Of a DNA stretch of 64,000 nt, positions 54,305 to 63,290 are shown piece by piece; position 1 is the first letter of the stretch, and the number at the start of each line of letters is the position of its first letter. The translations under genes and the position numbers were made by a program. Origin of the DNA: Leptotrichia sp. oral taxon 847 (GTDB taxonomy: Bacteria; Fusobacteriota; Fusobacteriia; Fusobacteriales; Leptotrichiaceae). Location of the stretch: positions 62,001 through 126,000 of the forward strand of contig NZ_CP014231.1 of NCBI RefSeq assembly GCF_001553645.1. The letters are read 5' to 3'. Below the pieces are notes generated by a model. The model ran no database searches. It was not told where the DNA came from and was given only the letters and a program-made list of their open reading frames with translations.

Positions 54305-54694
54305 TTATAAATCATTTATTTCAACTTCAAGATAACTATTTATATCTCTCGGCATTTCTAAAAACTTCTTTTTTCCTAATAAAGCTTTTGTAAATTCTTC
54401 TATTGCACAACTCCAATCATCATAGTCTCCAAACCAATCTATAAAATCTACTTTATTTTTATACATATAGTAATCCATTGTTTCTGTTCCTGCTTCATAA
54501 CAAGTTAAAATACCTTTTTCTAATTTGTCTATAATTTTGAGTGATTCATTTATACCTTTATCTGAAATTATAAACAATAATCTTCCTAAATATATCGAAT
54601 ATCCTATATTATATTTTTTCGCATCTACTATAGCACCTGAATTCATATACATTTTCCCAACAGGGTCTAATTCATAACAAAATTTCATTTTCAT
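54305..54694 (-). CDS. Small protein, candidate immunity protein
   Basis: This 129-residue acidic protein has an AAGGAGG site. It begins KMKFCYELDPVGKMYMNSGA and has WFGDYDDWSCAIEEFTKAL. It lies behind the 54779 gene and the degenerate toxin cassette at 54999-55759 on the same strand, the usual slot for immunity genes. Family not recognised. Confidence 0.5.
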   Translation of the reverse strand: MKMKFCYELDPVGKMYMNSGAIVDAKKYNIGYSIYLGRLLFIISDKGINESLKIIDKLEKGILTCYEAGTETMDYYMYKNKVDFIDWFGDYDDWSCAIEEFTKALLGKKKFLEMPRDINSYLEVEINDL

Positions 54695-54778
54695 TTTATA
54701 CCTCCTTCATAAATAGGCTATCCTAATGTATGATTATAATTAATACATCCTTGCATTTGTATTCTTAATTCTAATTTT

Positions 54779-54994
54779 TTAAATATACATCATAATTTTT
54801 TCTTTATATTCCTTTAATTCTTCTTCTGTCATTTTATTCGGTATTTTTAACTTAGAAAATTCATTAACAAAATATTTAAATAAAAATCTATCTTTCATAT
54901 TTAATATTTCTATCAAACGATTTTTGTCTTGTTCTTCGCAATATTTTTCTATAAATTTTCTTAATATTGCATATTCTTCTATCCAACCTTTCAT
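54779..54994 (-). CDS. Small helical protein, candidate immunity protein
   Basis: This 71-residue helical protein (MKGWIEEYAILRKFIEKYCE, EFSKLKIPNKMTEEELKEYK) starts four bases after the stop of the toxin remnant, using AGAGG within the toxin's last codons. Tight coupling supports an immunity role; nothing else identifies it. Confidence 0.5.
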   Translation of the reverse strand: MKGWIEEYAILRKFIEKYCEEQDKNRLIEILNMKDRFLFKYFVNEFSKLKIPNKMTEEELKEYKEKIMMYI

Positions 54995-54998
54995 AATG

Positions 54999-55759
54999 TT
55001 ACCTCTTTTCTCTTAATATTAAATCTATTCTTGGATTTGGTAAAATATCCAATTTATCATATTTTATATCCATTTTATCAACAGGAAGCAATTGAAAAGC
55101 ACCACCTTGACCATGTTCGGGATACGATATAGTAAACGGTTCCAACTCTTTTCCGGTATCTCCCTTAGTATAGGGTATTCTTACTTTTGGATTTCCTTTA
55201 CTATCAAATAATTGCAGTGTATCAAAAGTTCCTCTTACAGAAGCATTACTCCAAGTATGATTTTGATTATTATTATAATAATCATACGCTATCTAGTATC
55301 TGTCTCTTACCTGATATGCAGTATCAATTTTTTCAAATCCAAAATAGGATAATGGACCAGACATTTCTTTTTTAGTAGCTTCATACTAGTTATACTATTT
55401 AGAAATCCATATACCTATATGCCGTTGCTGGCAATGTGCTACTTGCTCCATTTGGACCTACGTAAAAATCTGGTTTAATTATTACTGGTTTAATATACTC
55501 ATAAAGTTTAGGTACATTAAAATAGTTAGTTGTATTTAATGCTACTGCTATTTAGACCATTATTTTGAGACTTGAATTCATAATTTTGAGTACTGTTATT
55601 TCTATGAATATTTTCCCTGTTCGCAAATGGTGGCACTTCATTTGAAGTCTTTCCTCTGTTATAATTTTCAAGATAACTTCCGTTTCCTATTCTTGAAGTT
55701 CTTCCCATTCCACCTTTTGCCATATCGTCGATTATGTATGCTGGCGGTCTGTCTGACAT
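54999..55759 (-). pseudogene. Degenerate CdiA-type toxin C-terminal cassette
   Basis: Leftward from 55759 the frame begins MSDRPPAYIIDDMAKGGMGR and ends at 55526. After frameshifts, pieces continue: IKPDFYVGPNGASSTLPATA with YRYMDF, then SGPLSYFGFEKIDTAYQVRD, a TAG, and NASVRGTFDTLQLFDSKG, EPFTISYPEHGQGGAFQLLP, to a final LILREKR. The APATxYRY, GxFDTLQ and GQGGAxQ elements resemble TNT-like polymorphic toxin domains. At least three lesions make it nonfunctional, but the two small genes after it are intact. Confidence 0.65.
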
Positions 55760-55859
55760 ATGTTTTTATATTGTTATGGTAGTGTTCTCATCTATTTTTT
55801 TTATGATTTTAACATTCTGTCAGTGTTATTGAATTTAAAAATTCCTAAATATTTTATTT

Positions 55860-56615
55860 TCAATTAATTTGTATATTTTCAATTTTTGTTTCTAATTTTT
55901 TTCTTTTTTCATTATTTTTATCCTGTTCTTTTTCAAATTGTGTTACAAATTCTCCTTTTTCTCTATATTCAAAATATTCTTTTGGAATTTTATCTTTAAA
56001 TAACTTAAATATTTTTTCTACAAATTTCTTTTCATAACTCAGTAAATAAGGACTTTTTTTATGAATTATCTTATTTTCAGTAAATATTGTAAATTCTTCA
56101 TTAATAGTTGATATAGGATAGTACCCTTCTTCTTCAAAATAATCAAATTTATCATATAGACTTGAAGGAATTACTTTATCAAAGAAATAAACTTTTTTTA
56201 TTTCAATATCATCTTTATTAATATAATATAATTCTAATTTTGTTGAATTTTTAAATTTTAAATTATCCCAAACTAATTTTCCATATAAAAACTTCTCTCC
56301 ATTTTTTAGTGGAATATACTCTCTAGAATAATATTCCTCTATTTTTTTAGATAAAAAAAATTTGAGTGCATCATAATTTTTTATATATTCAACACCATAC
56401 GAATTTTCTGGATTTTCATATACCTTAAAATACATAACATATGTATTAAAATTATCATTGTTTAAAACATAATCAAATCCACCCATTATTTCAGCACCAA
56501 TTGCTGATTCATCTTTTTTCATACTATGTAATCCCAAATTAATTAACTTATTTGAGTTACAATATACAATACTTTGAAATAAAATAATTAACAATATTAT
56601 GTATTTTTTCCTCAT
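55860..56615 (-). CDS. Secreted protein, possibly an orphan immunity protein
   Basis: This 251-residue protein has a signal peptide (KKYIILLIILFQSIVYCNSN; the Cys may act as a lipidation site). The mature part is beta/helix mixed (YGVEYIKNYDALKFFLSKK, EYYPI-like segments), ending in a charged helix. AGGAGG ribosome binding site. A 34-codon coding fragment (QSSNQKNPKVIKFNGKEIYI) ends at 56626 just upstream, reminiscent of toxin tails before immunity genes. Function unknown. Confidence 0.55.
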   Translation of the reverse strand: MRKKYIILLIILFQSIVYCNSNKLINLGLHSMKKDESAIGAEIMGGFDYVLNNDNFNTYVMYFKVYENPENSYGVEYIKNYDALKFFLSKKIEEYYSREYIPLKNGEKFLYGKLVWDNLKFKNSTKLELYYINKDDIEIKKVYFFDKVIPSSLYDKFDYFEEEGYYPISTINEEFTIFTENKIIHKKSPYLLSYEKKFVEKIFKLFKDKIPKEYFEYREKGEFVTQFEKEQDKNNEKRKKLETKIENIQIN

Positions 56616-56882
56616 AAATTACCTCCTATTTTTTTATATTTGATTTTTGTTCTATATAAATTTCTTTTCCATTAAACTTAATAACTTTAGGATTTTTCTG
56701 ATTGGAACTTTGATTTTTTACAATATTTTTTCAGAAATTATATCTTTAATTATAATTAAGTTCATCTATATCTCTTTTTAAAATTAAAAAAAATTAAATA
56801 TTTAAAATACTTGTTGAAAAAAATAAAAACAATGGTATAATTAAATCAAATAAGAAAATAAAAAATATTAGAGGTGTTTTTT
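56616..56882. other. Spacer with a short coding remnant on the minus strand
   Basis: On the minus strand a frame of 34 codons ends with TAG at 56626-56628 (KFNGKEIYIEQKSNIKK). The rest is AT-rich and holds the promoter region of the next plus-strand gene (TTGTTG/TATAAT-like boxes near 56813-56840). Confidence 0.35.
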
Positions 56883-57221
56883 ATGAAAAAGTTATTTAAT
56901 AAATCGAAAATTTATATTATAAAATTTTTTAAATATTTGTCAAAAGACGAGATCAAACCATATGAAGATATAATAAAAAGTTATTTTAAAAATATTGGTG
57001 AAAAAGCAATGAAAAAAGAACTTTTCAGAAAAAAATATAGCAACTCTTCAAAAAAAGAAACTAATGTTGGTTTAAAAATTTTAGTAGCATTTGCTTCATT
57101 TTTTATAGCTCTTATATCTTTCCCATTAATATTTATTTTCGGACCTTTTTGGATTATTATATATTTTTCACTAAACACTTCCGTTTTATATGCTTTCTTT
57201 TCAAATAAATTTGAGGACTAA
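56883..57221 (+). CDS. Small membrane protein of unknown function
   Basis: This 112-residue protein has a basic N-terminal half (KKLFNKSKIYIIKFFKYLSK) and two adjacent hydrophobic helices (ILVAFASFFIALISFPLIFI and FGPFWIIIYFSLNTSVLYAF). ATG 56883 is 8 bases after AGAGG. Family not recognised. Ends in a terminator that overlaps its stop. Confidence 0.6.
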   Translation: MKKLFNKSKIYIIKFFKYLSKDEIKPYEDIIKSYFKNIGEKAMKKELFRKKYSNSSKKETNVGLKILVAFASFFIALISFPLIFIFGPFWIIIYFSLNTSVLYAFFSNKFED

Positions 57222-57236
57222 TTAAGTCCTCTTTTC
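57213..57236 (+). terminator. Terminator overlapping the stop of the 56883 gene
   Basis: GAGGACT/AGTCCTC stem, 5-base loop, then CTTTTCT. Confidence 0.65.
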
Positions 57237-57275
57237 TAAAATATACCTTATTTTTTACTGACAAATAAAAACTTT

Positions 57276-57692
57276 TTATTTCCCTTTATGTTTCTGTTTC
57301 TTTTTCTCCTGTTTCAATAAAAATTTTCTCTGTTTTTCAAGTTCTTTTTCTTTTTTTGTTTTAATTTTTCTTTCTTTTTTATTTTCTTCATACTGTAGTT
57401 TTAAAATTTCTTCCAATTTTTTCAAAAATTTTTTACTTTGAAGTTCTTTTTTTATTTCTCGTTGTCTCCGTTTTGGATTTTTTGCTTTCTCCCCAAAATT
57501 TGATTTCATTTCATTACTAAATTGAAGATTATAGAACTTTTTTAATATAAAATTATAAATTTCATATTCTTTAGGTTTTGAACCAAAAGTTACTTTACAA
57601 ACTGACAAATTATCATTTTCAAAATTTTCAAAAATTCCTACCCAAAACGGATTTTCAAAAAAAATTGTCAATTTTCCTGAAATTTTTTTCAT
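57276..57692 (-). CDS. yjdF: YjdF family protein (DUF2992)
   Basis: This 138-residue protein reads ISGKLTIFFENPFWVGIFEN, VCKVTFGSKPKEYEIYNFIL and NLQFSNEM, the YjdF signature, followed by a very basic Lys/Glu-rich tail (about residues 70-138) that is typical of the family. YjdF genes in Firmicutes and Fusobacteria are controlled by the yjdF riboswitch, which binds azaaromatic compounds. The role of the protein is not known. AAAGGAGG precedes the ATG and is the target of the leader described next. Confidence 0.88.
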   Translation of the reverse strand: MKKISGKLTIFFENPFWVGIFENFENDNLSVCKVTFGSKPKEYEIYNFILKKFYNLQFSNEMKSNFGEKAKNPKRRQREIKKELQSKKFLKKLEEILKLQYEENKKERKIKTKKEKELEKQRKFLLKQEKKKQKHKGK

Positions 57693-57700
57693 AATTTCAG

Positions 57701-57815
57701 CCTCCTTTAAAAAATTTATAATAAAGAATGGACAACCTAAGGAGGCAGGTTACTTACATTACTGCGTCTGGACTACCAACCAGAACTGTGTTTTTATCTT
57801 TATCATTCTATGTAT
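57701..57815 (-). promoter_or_regulatory. Probable yjdF riboswitch
   Basis: The leader of yjdF contains a conserved-looking G+C-richer block (GGTTGGTAGTCCAGACGCAG, then GTAACCTGCC). A hairpin AACCT/AGGTT (57734-57751) carries GCCTCCTT in its loop, which is complementary to the AAGGAGGC of the ribosome binding site at 57700-57708. Masking of that site gives translational control. The class is inferred from the downstream gene; the consensus was not computed. Confidence 0.7.
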
Positions 57816-57824
57816 CAAATAAAA

Positions 57825-57966
57825 CTACTCAACAATCTCATAAATTTCCGAAAGTTCTGTTCTAGTTTTCGGAATAATCTCTTCATCTCTGTATCTAAAA
57901 TTTATAAGATATGAAATTCTATATTTTTTCAAATCAAACACATCTTTTTTTAGAAAAATATTTCCT
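57825..57966 (-). pseudogene. C-terminal nitroreductase fragment
   Basis: The sequence KDVFDLKKYRISYLINFRYRDEEIIPKTRTELSE matches in pattern the end of the nitroreductase at 59305 (GVFDLKEYGISYFVSFGYRDE). Only the last 45 codons remain, joined to the end of the lipoprotein gene upstream. Tandem copies at 58525 and 59305 are intact. Confidence 0.75.
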
Positions 57967-57969
57967 ATT

Positions 57970-58473
57970 TTAAAATCTTGTGGCTCTTGCATATTTAGAA
58001 AAGCCTTCTTGCAATGCTTTTTTATAATCTTTATCTTCATATTCAATTTCTAAAATATGAGAATGATACATTGACTGACTAATTCGTTTATCTTGTTCTT
58101 TGTCAAAAAAAGCAACGAAGATAACTTTAAATTCTATTCCTTTACTTTTACACCATTCTCCGATAGTATCAGTAATATCGGGTCTTTCTATTGCTACTTC
58201 TTTCGCAGTTTGTTCTTTGTTTTTAGGATTGGTAACGTATTTACTTATAAAAAATCTGCCATCTTTTGTTACAGCTGTTACTCCTAAATTTTTAAAATTT
58301 TTTTTAAGCATTTTTTTTATCTCTTTTATATCATTTTTACTTAATTGTTTTGAATCATCATACCCATTAATTTTTAAATTCATTAATTCTTCTTCATATA
58401 TTTTTTCTGTTTTATTCTCGCCGCACGACACTGTTAATAATAAAATTAACGCAATTAAAAGTCTTCTTTTCAT
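57970..58473 (-). CDS. Lipoprotein of unknown function
   Basis: This 167-residue protein has a lipobox signal (LLIALILLLTVSCGEN; Cys is the lipidated residue). The mature part is helical and charged (KKMLKKNFKNLGVTAVTKDG, a beta segment RFFISKYVTN). The end (GFSKYARATRF) runs into the nitroreductase fragment, so its true C-terminus may have been replaced by the deletion that created the junction. AAGGAGC site. Confidence 0.7.
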   Translation of the reverse strand: MKRRLLIALILLLTVSCGENKTEKIYEEELMNLKINGYDDSKQLSKNDIKEIKKMLKKNFKNLGVTAVTKDGRFFISKYVTNPKNKEQTAKEVAIERPDITDTIGEWCKSKGIEFKVIFVAFFDKEQDKRISQSMYHSHILEIEYEDKDYKKALQEGFSKYARATRF

Positions 58474-58524
58474 TCAAAGCTCCTTTTTATTTTTTTCATA
58501 TCGTAATTTTAGAATTTCTATAAA

Positions 58525-59199
58525 TTATTCAATTATTTCCAAAACTTCTGAAAGCGGTTTTCTTATCTTTTTAGGCTGTTCTTCATCTCTATACCCAAAA
58601 CTTACCATCACAGAAACTCCGTATTCACTTAAGTCAAGAAGCCCCATATCTGACAAATATTTTTCTACTTTTTCTTTATTAAATCCTTCAATTGCACAGC
58701 TGTCAATTCCCAAATAAGCAGCAACAGTCATCATATTTCCAAGTGCAATGTAAGTCTGTTTTGAAGCCCAATCAAAAAGAGTTCTTTCGTTTTCCAACAA
58801 TTTCATATTTTCTTCCTGTAACATTGAAAAACTATTTTTCTTAATTTCAAAAACATCATCTGGCAATTTTTTTACATCTTTATAGCTATGTCTAAAAAAT
58901 TCACTATCCGCAGTAATCCCCTTTTTAGCTAAAATTATTACAATTTCTGTCGCTCCATTCAAGCTATTTATAGCTCCAGTTGAGAACTTCTTAAAATCTT
59001 CTCTCATCTTTTCATTTCTTAACAATAAAAATTTCCAAGGTTCAAGCCCAAACGAACTTGGTGATAATCTTGCACTTTCTAAAATTATTTTCAAATCTTC
59101 ATCAGATACTCTCTTTTTTGTACTAAATTTTTTACACGCGTATCTTCTATTGAATATTTCTATAATTTCTTTTCTTTTTAATTCTATATCTTTTGACAT
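58525..59199 (-). CDS. Nitroreductase family protein
   Basis: This is a 224-residue FMN-dependent NAD(P)H nitroreductase. NRRYACKKFSTKK and LSPSSFGLEPWKFLLLRNE form the FMN/active-site region. WASKQTYIALGNMMTVAAYLG and SCAIEGFNKEKVEKYL are characteristic of the NfsB/YfkO-type enzymes. ATG 59199 is chosen because the preceding GTG lies too close to the ribosome binding site. It is a tandem duplicate of 59305-59979. Confidence 0.9.
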   Translation of the reverse strand: MSKDIELKRKEIIEIFNRRYACKKFSTKKRVSDEDLKIILESARLSPSSFGLEPWKFLLLRNEKMREDFKKFSTGAINSLNGATEIVIILAKKGITADSEFFRHSYKDVKKLPDDVFEIKKNSFSMLQEENMKLLENERTLFDWASKQTYIALGNMMTVAAYLGIDSCAIEGFNKEKVEKYLSDMGLLDLSEYGVSVMVSFGYRDEEQPKKIRKPLSEVLEIIE

Positions 59200-59304
59200 T
59201 TTTACCACTTCTTTCTTTAATAATATGACTAATTGTTAAAATATATCTGAAAATTTCAGATTTACATTATTTTTAATATTTTTCTCTAAAAAATTTATAA
59301 ATTA

Positions 59305-59979
59305 TTACTCAACAACCTCATAAACTTCCGAAAGTTTTCTTCTAGTTTTCGGAGTAATATCTTCATCTCTATACCCAAAACTTACGAAATATGAAATTCC
59401 ATATTCCTTCAAATCAAACACACCTTTTTCAGAAAAGTATTTTTCAGCCATTTCTTTATTAAATCCTTCAATTGCACAGCTGTCAATCCCAAGAGCCGCA
59501 GCCATATTCATCATATTTACTAATGCAATGTAAGTCTGTTTTGAAGCCCAGTCAAATAATGCTCTTTCACTTTCTAGCAATTTAAAATGCTCTTTTTGAA
59601 ATTTTATAAAAAATTCTTTTCTAATCTTAAAATTTTCATCAGAAATATTTATTATTTCCTTCCCAATTCTCTCAAAATACTTGCTATCACCAATAACACC
59701 TTTTCTAGCCAGCACCATAACAATATGGCTCGCTCCATTCAAGCTGTTAATTGCTCCCCAAGCAAACTCTCTCATGTCATTCAGCATTTCCTCATTCTTC
59801 ACAAGAATAAATTTCCAAGGCTCAAGCCCAAATGAACTAGGAGAAAGTCGCCCAGCCTCAATAATTGCCATAAAATCTTCGTCTGAAACAACTTTTGTCT
59901 TATTATATTTTTTGCACGCATATCTTCTGTTAAATATTTCAAACATTTCCTTTTTTGTTAATTCATTATTTTTTGTCAT
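59305..59979 (-). CDS. Nitroreductase family protein
   Basis: This 224-residue paralogue of the previous gene shares NRRYACKKY, LSPSSFGLEPWKFILVKNE, WASKQTYIALVNMM and DSCAIEGFNKE. Probably reduces quinones or nitro compounds with FMN. Tandem duplication with a third decayed copy at 57825. Start chosen as above (GGAAAGAAG site). Confidence 0.9.
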   Translation of the reverse strand: MTKNNELTKKEMFEIFNRRYACKKYNKTKVVSDEDFMAIIEAGRLSPSSFGLEPWKFILVKNEEMLNDMREFAWGAINSLNGASHIVMVLARKGVIGDSKYFERIGKEIINISDENFKIRKEFFIKFQKEHFKLLESERALFDWASKQTYIALVNMMNMAAALGIDSCAIEGFNKEMAEKYFSEKGVFDLKEYGISYFVSFGYRDEDITPKTRRKLSEVYEVVE

Positions 59980-60010
59980 TTTTATCACTTCTTTCCTAAA
60001 AATTATCCTT

Positions 60011-60919
60011 TTACTGATTTTTTATTTTCTCCATCACATCTTTGTCAAACTTTCCAGCTCTAAGCATCTCAATCTCAAATTTATACGGCGGAACTTTCTT
60101 AGCCTTTTTATCATCGCTCAAAGCCACATAAGGCGTTTCTAGAATTTTTGGCAAATGAGAAAATTTTTCAAAATGTGCAATTTTATTTAACACTTCAAAG
60201 CCAATGTTTCCAAATCCCAAATTTTCGTGTCTATCTTTATGCGCACCACACACATTCTTACTATCATTTAAGTGAATTACTGAAATTCTGTCAATTCCGA
60301 CAATTTTGTCAAACTGTTCAATAACTCCCTCAAAATCATTCACAATATCATAACCAGCATCATGAACATGGCAAGTATCAAAACATACTGTCAGTTTATC
60401 CTTTAATTTCACACCATCAATAATTTTTGCAATTTCTTCAAAACTTCTTCCACATTCTGTACCTTTTCCAGCCATCGTCTCAAGTGCTACAGTCGTTTTC
60501 TGATCTTTTGTCAAAACTTCATTCAATCCTTCAATAATCTTATTAATCCCAACTTCCTCACCTTCCCCAACATGAGCACCTGGATGAAGAACAATTCTTT
60601 TTGCTCCAATAGCATCTGTCCTTTCAATCTCTGTTCTCAAAAACTGCACTGCAATCTCAAATGTTTCAGGCTTTATCGCATTCCCTAGATTAATTATGTA
60701 AGGAGCATGCACAACAATATCATCAATGTCAATATGATTCTCCTTCATAAGTTTAAGCCCTGCTTCAATATTCAGTTCTTCAATTGGTTTTCTTCGAGTA
60801 TTTTGCGGAGCTCCAGTATAAATCATAAATGTATTTGAGCCGTAAGAAATTGCTTCTTTCACAGAACCCAAAAACATATCTTTTCCACCCATTCCCACAT
60901 GTGATCCTATTTTAAACAT
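60011..60919 (-). CDS. nfo: Endonuclease IV
   Basis: This 302-residue AP endonuclease of base excision repair has a TIM-barrel with three Zn ions. GSHVGMGG near the start, [11 protein letters not shown] near residue 68, [10 protein letters not shown] near 108, [11 protein letters not shown] near 145, [13 protein letters not shown] near 180, [20 protein letters not shown] near 213 and ILETPY near 260 carry the His, Glu and Asp Zn ligands. Ends about 20 bases before the nitroreductase, so they may be cotranscribed. Confidence 0.95.
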   Translation of the reverse strand: MFKIGSHVGMGGKDMFLGSVKEAISYGSNTFMIYTGAPQNTRRKPIEELNIEAGLKLMKENHIDIDDIVVHAPYIINLGNAIKPETFEIAVQFLRTEIERTDAIGAKRIVLHPGAHVGEGEEVGINKIIEGLNEVLTKDQKTTVALETMAGKGTECGRSFEEIAKIIDGVKLKDKLTVCFDTCHVHDAGYDIVNDFEGVIEQFDKIVGIDRISVIHLNDSKNVCGAHKDRHENLGFGNIGFEVLNKIAHFEKFSHLPKILETPYVALSDDKKAKKVPPYKFEIEMLRAGKFDKDVMEKIKNQ

Positions 60920-61143
60920 TTTAAATTTTTACCTTTCTTTATATTTTAGTTTTTTTCAAATATTTCATAGTAGTATTATACCAAACGATTTTAAGATATG
61001 CAAACATATTTATTTTTATCAAAACAAATCTATTGATTTTTTTTCCTTTAAATGTTATCATTTAATTTAGCAGCAAAAAAATATTATTTTAAAAAGATAA
61101 GAGCAAAAAATTCGATTTATTCTATAGAAAAGGAGAGATTTTT

Positions 61144-62496
61144 ATGTTATTTTCAAAACAATCGTCAGAAGAACGCCGTGATATGATTTTAAATGGGAAT
61201 ATTTTAAAAACACTTTTATTTTTATCCATCCCAACTCTTATGGTTGGAATAATACAAGCATTAATTCCACTTTCAGACGGACTTTTTTTAAATAATTTAG
61301 GCGGTGTACTTGTTGCAAGTTCAGTTTCTTTTAGTCAGCCTATTTTAAATATAATGATAGCACTCTCACAAGGACTCGGTGTCGCCGCAATGGCGATGAT
61401 TGGAAATCTTTATGGACGTGGAATTATTCGTGCTGTAAAAGAGACATCACTTCAAATTTTTGTATTCAGCTTTTTGGTTGGACTAGGACTAATTCCAGTT
61501 TGTATAATTTTGGCTTTTTTTATTGCCGAATATACAACTCCAGAAATAAAAAGCAACGTGTTTATCTATATTTCGCTTTATTCTTTAGTTATTCCATTTA
61601 ATTTTTTAGCTTCAATTTATAACGCAGCAAAAAATTCAATTGGACGTCCAGAAGTTCCGCTTATAAGAGTTTTTATCCTACTTATATTAAAAATTATTTT
61701 TAACACAATTTTTCTATATTTTTTTAAACTAAAAATAGTTGGCGCTGTAATTGCAACACTTTGTTCCTACGTTATTGTAACAATTTGGATGTATCACGAT
61801 TTATTTATAAAAAAAAGCGATATGCGTCTGGAAATAAAAAATTATAAATTTATTCCTCCCATCGTAAAAAAACTACTTCGAATAGGTTTTCCATCAATGA
61901 TAAGTTATATGTTAATTCAATTAGGATTTTTCTTAATAAATACAGAAGTGGAAAAATATGGTGCAATATCTTTAAACGCGCAAGGAATTGCAGCAAATAT
62001 AAATTCAATTTGCTTTATATTGCCATCTTCCATTGGAACAACTGTAACAAGTATGGTAAGTATGAATATGGGAATTGATAACATAAAAAAATCAAAAAAC
62101 ATTTTTTACTACGGAATAGCAACAAGTATAGTCATAGCAATTTTAATAATATCTTTGGTTCTTCCTTTAGATGAAACATTAACACTGTCCTTCACAAGAG
62201 AAAAAGCAGTTTTAGATATTGCAAATAAAGCCTTAAATATTTATACGTATTCTGTAATAAGTTTTGGAATTTTCTGTGTCTGTCAAGGAGTTTTTATAGC
62301 ACTTGGCCGAACAAAAGTACCGATGTTTATGTCAATTTTAAGAATTTGGTTTTTTAGATATTTGTTCATACTTTTTACAAAATCGTTTTTAGGAGTCTAC
62401 TCTGTTTTTTGGGGAAATTTATTTTCAAATATGTGTGCCGGAATTCTATTTTTCATTTTAGTTTTAAAGCTAGATTGGTCTAAAAAATATGTTTAA
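61144..62496 (+). CDS. MATE family efflux transporter
   Basis: This 450-residue protein has 12 predicted transmembrane helices of the multidrug and toxin extrusion family. The N-terminus ILKTLLFLSIPTLMVGIIQA and PLSDGLFLNNLGG, and RPEVPLIRVF in the middle, fit bacterial MATE (NorM/DinF-like) transporters. It would export cationic drugs by Na+ or H+ antiport. AAAGGAGAG site. Confidence 0.9.
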   Translation: MLFSKQSSEERRDMILNGNILKTLLFLSIPTLMVGIIQALIPLSDGLFLNNLGGVLVASSVSFSQPILNIMIALSQGLGVAAMAMIGNLYGRGIIRAVKETSLQIFVFSFLVGLGLIPVCIILAFFIAEYTTPEIKSNVFIYISLYSLVIPFNFLASIYNAAKNSIGRPEVPLIRVFILLILKIIFNTIFLYFFKLKIVGAVIATLCSYVIVTIWMYHDLFIKKSDMRLEIKNYKFIPPIVKKLLRIGFPSMISYMLIQLGFFLINTEVEKYGAISLNAQGIAANINSICFILPSSIGTTVTSMVSMNMGIDNIKKSKNIFYYGIATSIVIAILIISLVLPLDETLTLSFTREKAVLDIANKALNIYTYSVISFGIFCVCQGVFIALGRTKVPMFMSILRIWFFRYLFILFTKSFLGVYSVFWGNLFSNMCAGILFFILVLKLDWSKKYV

Positions 62497-62630
62497 TTAA
62501 TAAAAATTGAAATAATAAATGGTGATTTTTTTATTTATAAGGAAATTATACTAAACCCCATTTGAATAGCGAATACATTATAAATCTTTTTAGTAGGTTA
62601 AATCTAATATTTATTTTCAAATAATTAGAA
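62497..62630. other. Spacer before repeat copy 3
   Basis: AT-rich with no gene. No convincing terminator for the MATE gene. Confidence 0.3.
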
Positions 62631-63060
62631 GATGGTTTAAAAATTTTAGGGGCAGAATGTTATTTTGTTTAATATTATTTTTTTATTTTTTTACATAAGG
62701 GGAAAGGACCGCCATTTCCCCTTATAATCCCCACGCTCGTCTAAGCATTTTTTGGAAGCAAAGCCGAAACTCACTTCGTTCAAACAGTCGTCTTTACTCC
62801 CAAAAAATCACGACACTTTTATATGGTAGTAAAATTTAAACCGTCGGAGCATTTTTATGTGCTGACAAAACTGTTTGAGCACGATTAGTGCGAGTTTTTT
62901 GTCAGTGCATAAAAATGACTTGAGCCTTGCCGGGGTGCAGGGGTGCGGCGATGAGCACTTCTGCTTAAAAAAGAAAAAAATATTTTAGTAACTTTCTGGA
63001 TTGAATGAAAAACTTAAAACTAAGATTTTTTATTTGCCTCTATATTTTTTACTCTGTCAT
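62631..63060 (+). repeat. Long dispersed repeat, copy 3
   Basis: The most complete copy, about 430 bases, in inverse orientation to 48666-49134. It contains a strong cruciform (62862-62905): outer arms CTGACAAAA/TTTTGTCAG and inner arms GCAC/GTGC around GATTA, a short inverted repeat AAGGGGAAA...TTTCCCCTT at its left, and a G+C-rich GGGGTGCAGGGGTGCGGCG. No coding frame. Confidence 0.9.
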
Positions 63061-63214
63061 AATTAGAATAAATATTCGCTTTTTAAACGAGGGAATAGTA
63101 TAACATTAAAATATTTATATTTTTAGTTATGTGGTTTTAATATTATTTTTTTATAAAAAATAACGTCCGATAATGTTTGTTTAATTTGAAAAAATTTTTA
63201 TACTATTAATAAAC
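63061..63214. other. Spacer
   Basis: No gene; short AT-rich spacer between repeat copy 3 and the terminator of the last gene. Confidence 0.3.
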
Positions 63215-63276
63215 CTAAAAAAACTCTAGTACATTATTTATAGTCAAATATTAATCTATAAATAACTACTAGAGTT
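63215..63276 (-). terminator. Long hairpin terminator of the 63291 gene
   Basis: Two nested 10-bp perfect arms, AACTCTAGTA/TACTAGAGTT and TTATTTATAG/CTATAAATAA, separated by a small internal loop, with a 12-base apical loop. On the minus strand a T-run follows the outer arm. Confidence 0.8.
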
Positions 63277-63290
63277 AAAAATTTATTTTA

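Noticed and set aside
58100-58717. 205-residue plus-strand frame over the lipoprotein and nitroreductase
   Set aside because: It lies antisense to two better-supported genes with good ribosome binding sites.
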